NCBI GenBank assembly: GCA_017643215.1
Contig: JAEPNV010000005.1
Span: 124,001 to 188,000, forward strand
Reading direction: 5' to 3'
DNA: 64,000 nt
Origin: Roseibium sp.
GTDB taxonomy: Bacteria > Pseudomonadota > Alphaproteobacteria > Rhizobiales > Stappiaceae
Positions 61,846 through 64,000 of the stretch are shown here, one piece after another; position 1 is the stretch's first letter, and every line of letters starts with the position of its first letter. The notes below the pieces were generated by a model. That model had not been told where the DNA came from. It did not search any database and was given only the letters and a program-made list of their open reading frames with translations. Made by a program: the position numbers and the translations under genes.

Positions 61846-63087
61846 ATGGCAATCACCCTCGACATCGCGCGGGACCACCCGAACGCGGCCACGCTGATCG
61901 GCACGAAGAACGCGGCCGATGACGCTGGCCCTGTCGTTGAAAAACCGCCGCTGATCGGTCTGACGCGCGACGCTCTTGCCGAGGTGCTGGCCGGGATCGG
62001 TGTGCCGCAAAGGCAGTTACGCATGCGGGTTGCCCAGCTCTGGCACTGGCTTTATGTGCGTGGGGTGTCCGATTTCGGCGCCATGACCAATATCGCCAAG
62101 GACTTGCGCCAGACGCTCGACGATCATTTCACCGTGGCCCGGCCGGAGATCGTTTCCGAACAGGTCTCCGTGGATGGCACCCGAAAGTGGCTGTTCCGGT
62201 TTCCGCCGCGCGGGGCCGGCCGGCCGGTTGAAGTGGAAACGGTCTATATTCCCGAAGAGGGCAGGGGAACGCTGTGCGTTTCCTCCCAGGTGGGCTGCAC
62301 GCTGACCTGCACCTTCTGCCACACCGGCACCCAAAAACTGGTCCGGAACCTGACGGCGGAGGAAATCCTCTCGCAAGTCCTCATGGCCCGCGACCGGCTG
62401 GGTGACTTTCCGGACGCCGAGACGCCGCAAGGCGCCGCGGTGCCTTCTGAAGGCCGGCTGGTGTCGAACATCGTCATGATGGGGATGGGCGAGCCGCTCT
62501 ACAATTTCGAGCATGTCAAAACTGCGCTACTGATTGCCTCAGATGGGGATGGGCTGTCGCTGTCCAAGCGCCGGATCACCCTGTCGACCTCGGGGATCGT
62601 GCCCGAGATCGCCCGGACCGGCGCGGAGATCGGCTGCATGCTGGCCATTTCGCTGCACGCCGTACGCGATGATCTGCGCGACGTTCTGGTGCCGATCAAC
62701 AAAAAATGGAACATCGAAGCGCTGCTCGATGCCTGCCGGGCTTATCCCGGCCTTTCCAACGCCAAGCGGATCACGTTCGAATATGTGATGCTGAAAGGCG
62801 TTAACGACAGCGACGCGGCCGCAAAAGAGCTTGTGCGCCTGCTCAGGGGCATCCCGGCCAAGATCAACCTGATCCCGTTCAATCCGTGGCCCGGCTCTGA
62901 GTATGAGTGTTCGGATTGGGAGCGGATCGAAGCCTTCGCCGATATCGTCAACCGCGCCGGCTATGCCTCACCGATCCGCACCCCGCGCGGCCGCGACATC
63001 TTCGCCGCCTGCGGCCAGCTCAAGTCAGCCTCAGAGCGGATGCGCAAGAAGGACCGTCTGGCCGCGGCGCCTGAAGCCGCGCAATAA
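61846..63087 (+). CDS. rlmN: Dual-specificity RNA methyltransferase RlmN
   Basis: A 413-residue radical SAM enzyme that methylates C2 of A2503 in 23S rRNA and of A37 in some tRNAs. The cluster motif [11 protein letters not shown] has the CxxxCxxC order; other landmarks are [24 protein letters not shown] and the C-terminal Cys in FAACGQLKS used in methyl transfer. The ATG at 61846 is preferred to a GTG 21 codons upstream. Confidence 0.94.
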   Translation: MAITLDIARDHPNAATLIGTKNAADDAGPVVEKPPLIGLTRDALAEVLAGIGVPQRQLRMRVAQLWHWLYVRGVSDFGAMTNIAKDLRQTLDDHFTVARPEIVSEQVSVDGTRKWLFRFPPRGAGRPVEVETVYIPEEGRGTLCVSSQVGCTLTCTFCHTGTQKLVRNLTAEEILSQVLMARDRLGDFPDAETPQGAAVPSEGRLVSNIVMMGMGEPLYNFEHVKTALLIASDGDGLSLSKRRITLSTSGIVPEIARTGAEIGCMLAISLHAVRDDLRDVLVPINKKWNIEALLDACRAYPGLSNAKRITFEYVMLKGVNDSDAAAKELVRLLRGIPAKINLIPFNPWPGSEYECSDWERIEAFADIVNRAGYASPIRTPRGRDIFAACGQLKSASERMRKKDRLAAAPEAAQ

Positions 63088-63724
63088 GACCCAACATCTT
63101 GAACCCGGGGTCCGGGATGTCCTGACGGTGCTGTTCATCCTGGCCGGATGGGTGACGGCGATGACGTCTTAATATTCGGTTAATGTTGAACTGCACGATC
63201 TTGTCTGGGAAGAAGACTGTGCCGGCCTCAGTACAACTTGCATACAACTTAATATTGTTTTCATGAAAAGTTGACCCAACGGCAAAGCATTGGAATCAGT
63301 GCCACGTTCCAGGTGCATGAGATGACTTTGACCCGCGCATCCTCCGGAAAAGCAAATTTTGCAGATAGAACAGGCAATTAGATCGCCCCTGTGCCGATTT
63401 TTGGCGCCATCCCCAATGAATGGCGATCAACGTGTGTCATTAAAATTCCGCAATTCATAAAAATAGGAATCGCACCAAAATCGTCGAACAACTTTCATGT
63501 TAACCACAATCGTCCTGTCACTATTTGTCCGTTTCTGAGTAAAAATCTAAATTTTTTCGCAAAATCTTATTGTCTCGTTTCCACTAATATTTCAGGGGTT
63601 TAGCGCGGCGCCTGAACTGAAAAGAGAGTGTGTGACAATAAACCACACGCTATGCGTAAGATTTCGTTCACTCCTTTTCCTGAGCCTAATAAGGGTTTCT
63701 ACCTATAAGAGGCTAATGCTAGTC
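63088..63724. other. AT-rich 637-bp region before the chemotaxis receptor gene
   Basis: Base composition drops sharply from about 63230 to 63720 compared with the rest of the window. It holds a perfect CtrA-type box at 63169-63183, a near-perfect half-site (TTAACCAC) at 63500-63507, and AT-rich stretches suited to promoters. No protein-coding frame with known similarity is seen. Confidence 0.6.
63169..63183. promoter_or_regulatory. CtrA-type box before the chemotaxis receptor gene
   Basis: TTAA-TATTCGG-TTAA matches the TTAA-N7-TTAA consensus exactly. It lies 540 bp before the receptor start, so it may act at a distant promoter or serve an unseen transcript. Confidence 0.5.
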
Positions 63725-64000
63725 ATGCGGAACTGGGCTATCGGAAAGAAGTTATACGCGGGTTTTGGATCATTGCTGGTGATCATCACAGGCATCGCCG
63801 GCTCGAGTTTTCTCGCCACAACCACCTCATCGGAAAGATTTGGCGAATACCGGCAAACCGCGCGCGGCAGCATCGCGTTTGGCGATATCGCGCAAAAAAT
63901 CACCGCCATTCGTCTGGAGACCATGAAATTCCGGGCGACCGACAGCGGCCAGTCGCTTGTCAGGGTCCAGAACCTTGTGACCGATGTCGAGGCGAAAATC
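63725..64000 (+). CDS. Methyl-accepting chemotaxis protein, 5' part only
   Basis: The first 92 residues of a chemoreceptor cut off by the window end. It starts MRNWAIGKKLYAGFGSLLVIITGIAG, a membrane segment at residues about 10-32 of the usual type, followed by a helical periplasmic sensor region (RFGEYRQTARGSIAFGDIAQKITAIRLETMKFRA) as in four-helix-bundle or HBM-type receptors. The kinase-control domain lies beyond the edge. An in-frame ATG at 63716 is an alternative start. Confidence 0.85.
   Translation, partial: MRNWAIGKKLYAGFGSLLVIITGIAGSSFLATTTSSERFGEYRQTARGSIAFGDIAQKITAIRLETMKFRATDSGQSLVRVQNLVTDVEAKI

Noticed and set aside
63391-63603. Open frame of 70 residues in the AT-rich patch
   Set aside because: It has no ribosome-binding site, no family resemblance and codon use unlike the neighbours.
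1-64000. CRISPR arrays or other regularly spaced repeats
   Set aside because: No series of three or more regularly spaced direct repeats was seen; the repeats found occur as two isolated copies.
1-64000. A novel defence or mobile gene cluster
   Set aside because: Almost all genes belong to recognisable metabolic, envelope or housekeeping families; no clustering of nuclease, helicase, toxin or transposase genes was seen.

Overview
The window is GC-rich chromosomal DNA from an alphaproteobacterium, most likely of the order Hyphomicrobiales (Rhizobiales). This rests on gene content and order: a tyrosine recombinase XerD gene divergent from aroK-aroB-CNNM/CBS, then bolA, a J-domain gene and cobS-cobT; an accA homologue; an aerobic CobS/CobT cobaltochelatase; a set of ethylmalonyl-CoA pathway genes; and IalB and YafK-type L,D-transpeptidase proteins. 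Two perfect TTAA-N7-TTAA boxes, the CtrA-type motif of this class, also occur. No prophage, insertion sequence transposase, CRISPR array or toxin-antitoxin pair was found.

Layout. (1) Positions 1-11.8 kb are an accessory catabolic block: an IclR regulator divergent from an FAD-linked 2-hydroxyacid dehydrogenase and a TRAP transporter (dctPQM), facing a polyamine/opine-type ABC transporter operon that ends in an Asp/Glu/hydantoin racemase and is controlled by a divergent FadR-type GntR regulator. (2) 11.8-26.6 kb is mixed: a TetR/SDR pair with matching operators, YchJ, an EEP nuclease/phosphatase, a small cytochrome c, gamma-glutamyltranspeptidase, tRNA-Gly(GCC), a free-standing tRNA-editing protein, a CnoX-like thioredoxin-TPR chaperone with a Lon-substrate-domain protein and Trm112, envelope proteins, and a patatin/3-hydroxybutyrate dehydrogenase operon. 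(3) 26.7-44.8 kb is the conserved core: ispG, pdxY, DUF429, xerD, a 47-residue membrane peptide, aroK-aroB, CNNM/CBS, bolA, J-domain protein, cobS-cobT, a phytase-like esterase, LysE exporter, queuosine-precursor transporter, rpmB, DUF3108, accA and an L,D-transpeptidase. (4) 44.8-52.7 kb holds an HD-domain enzyme, a secreted amidase with a LuxR-type regulator, and mch-ecm divergent from ccr of the ethylmalonyl-CoA pathway. (5) 52.9-60.2 kb carries small secreted or lipoprotein envelope proteins (CAP, SH3, GH25), a Kef-type antiporter, exonuclease III, a class IV aminotransferase, a quinone oxidoreductase and a SpoU methyltransferase. (6) 60.2-64 kb carries an ECF sigma factor, IalB, RlmN and the 5' end of a methyl-accepting chemotaxis protein; the last two intergenic regions hold the CtrA-type boxes.

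How the genes work together. The cell appears to assimilate acetyl-CoA through crotonyl-CoA carboxylase/reductase rather than relying only on a glyoxylate bypass; bdhA and patatin suggest polyhydroxybutyrate turnover feeding the same C4 units; ecm needs cobalamin, which cobST help to make. I do not see a clearly undescribed multigene system. The least explained signals are an exact 30-nt repeat present twice upstream of unrelated genes, a palindromic REP-like repeat, a 585-bp structured gene-free region at 23.2-23.8 kb, the membrane peptide between xerD and aroK, and the candidate CtrA boxes.
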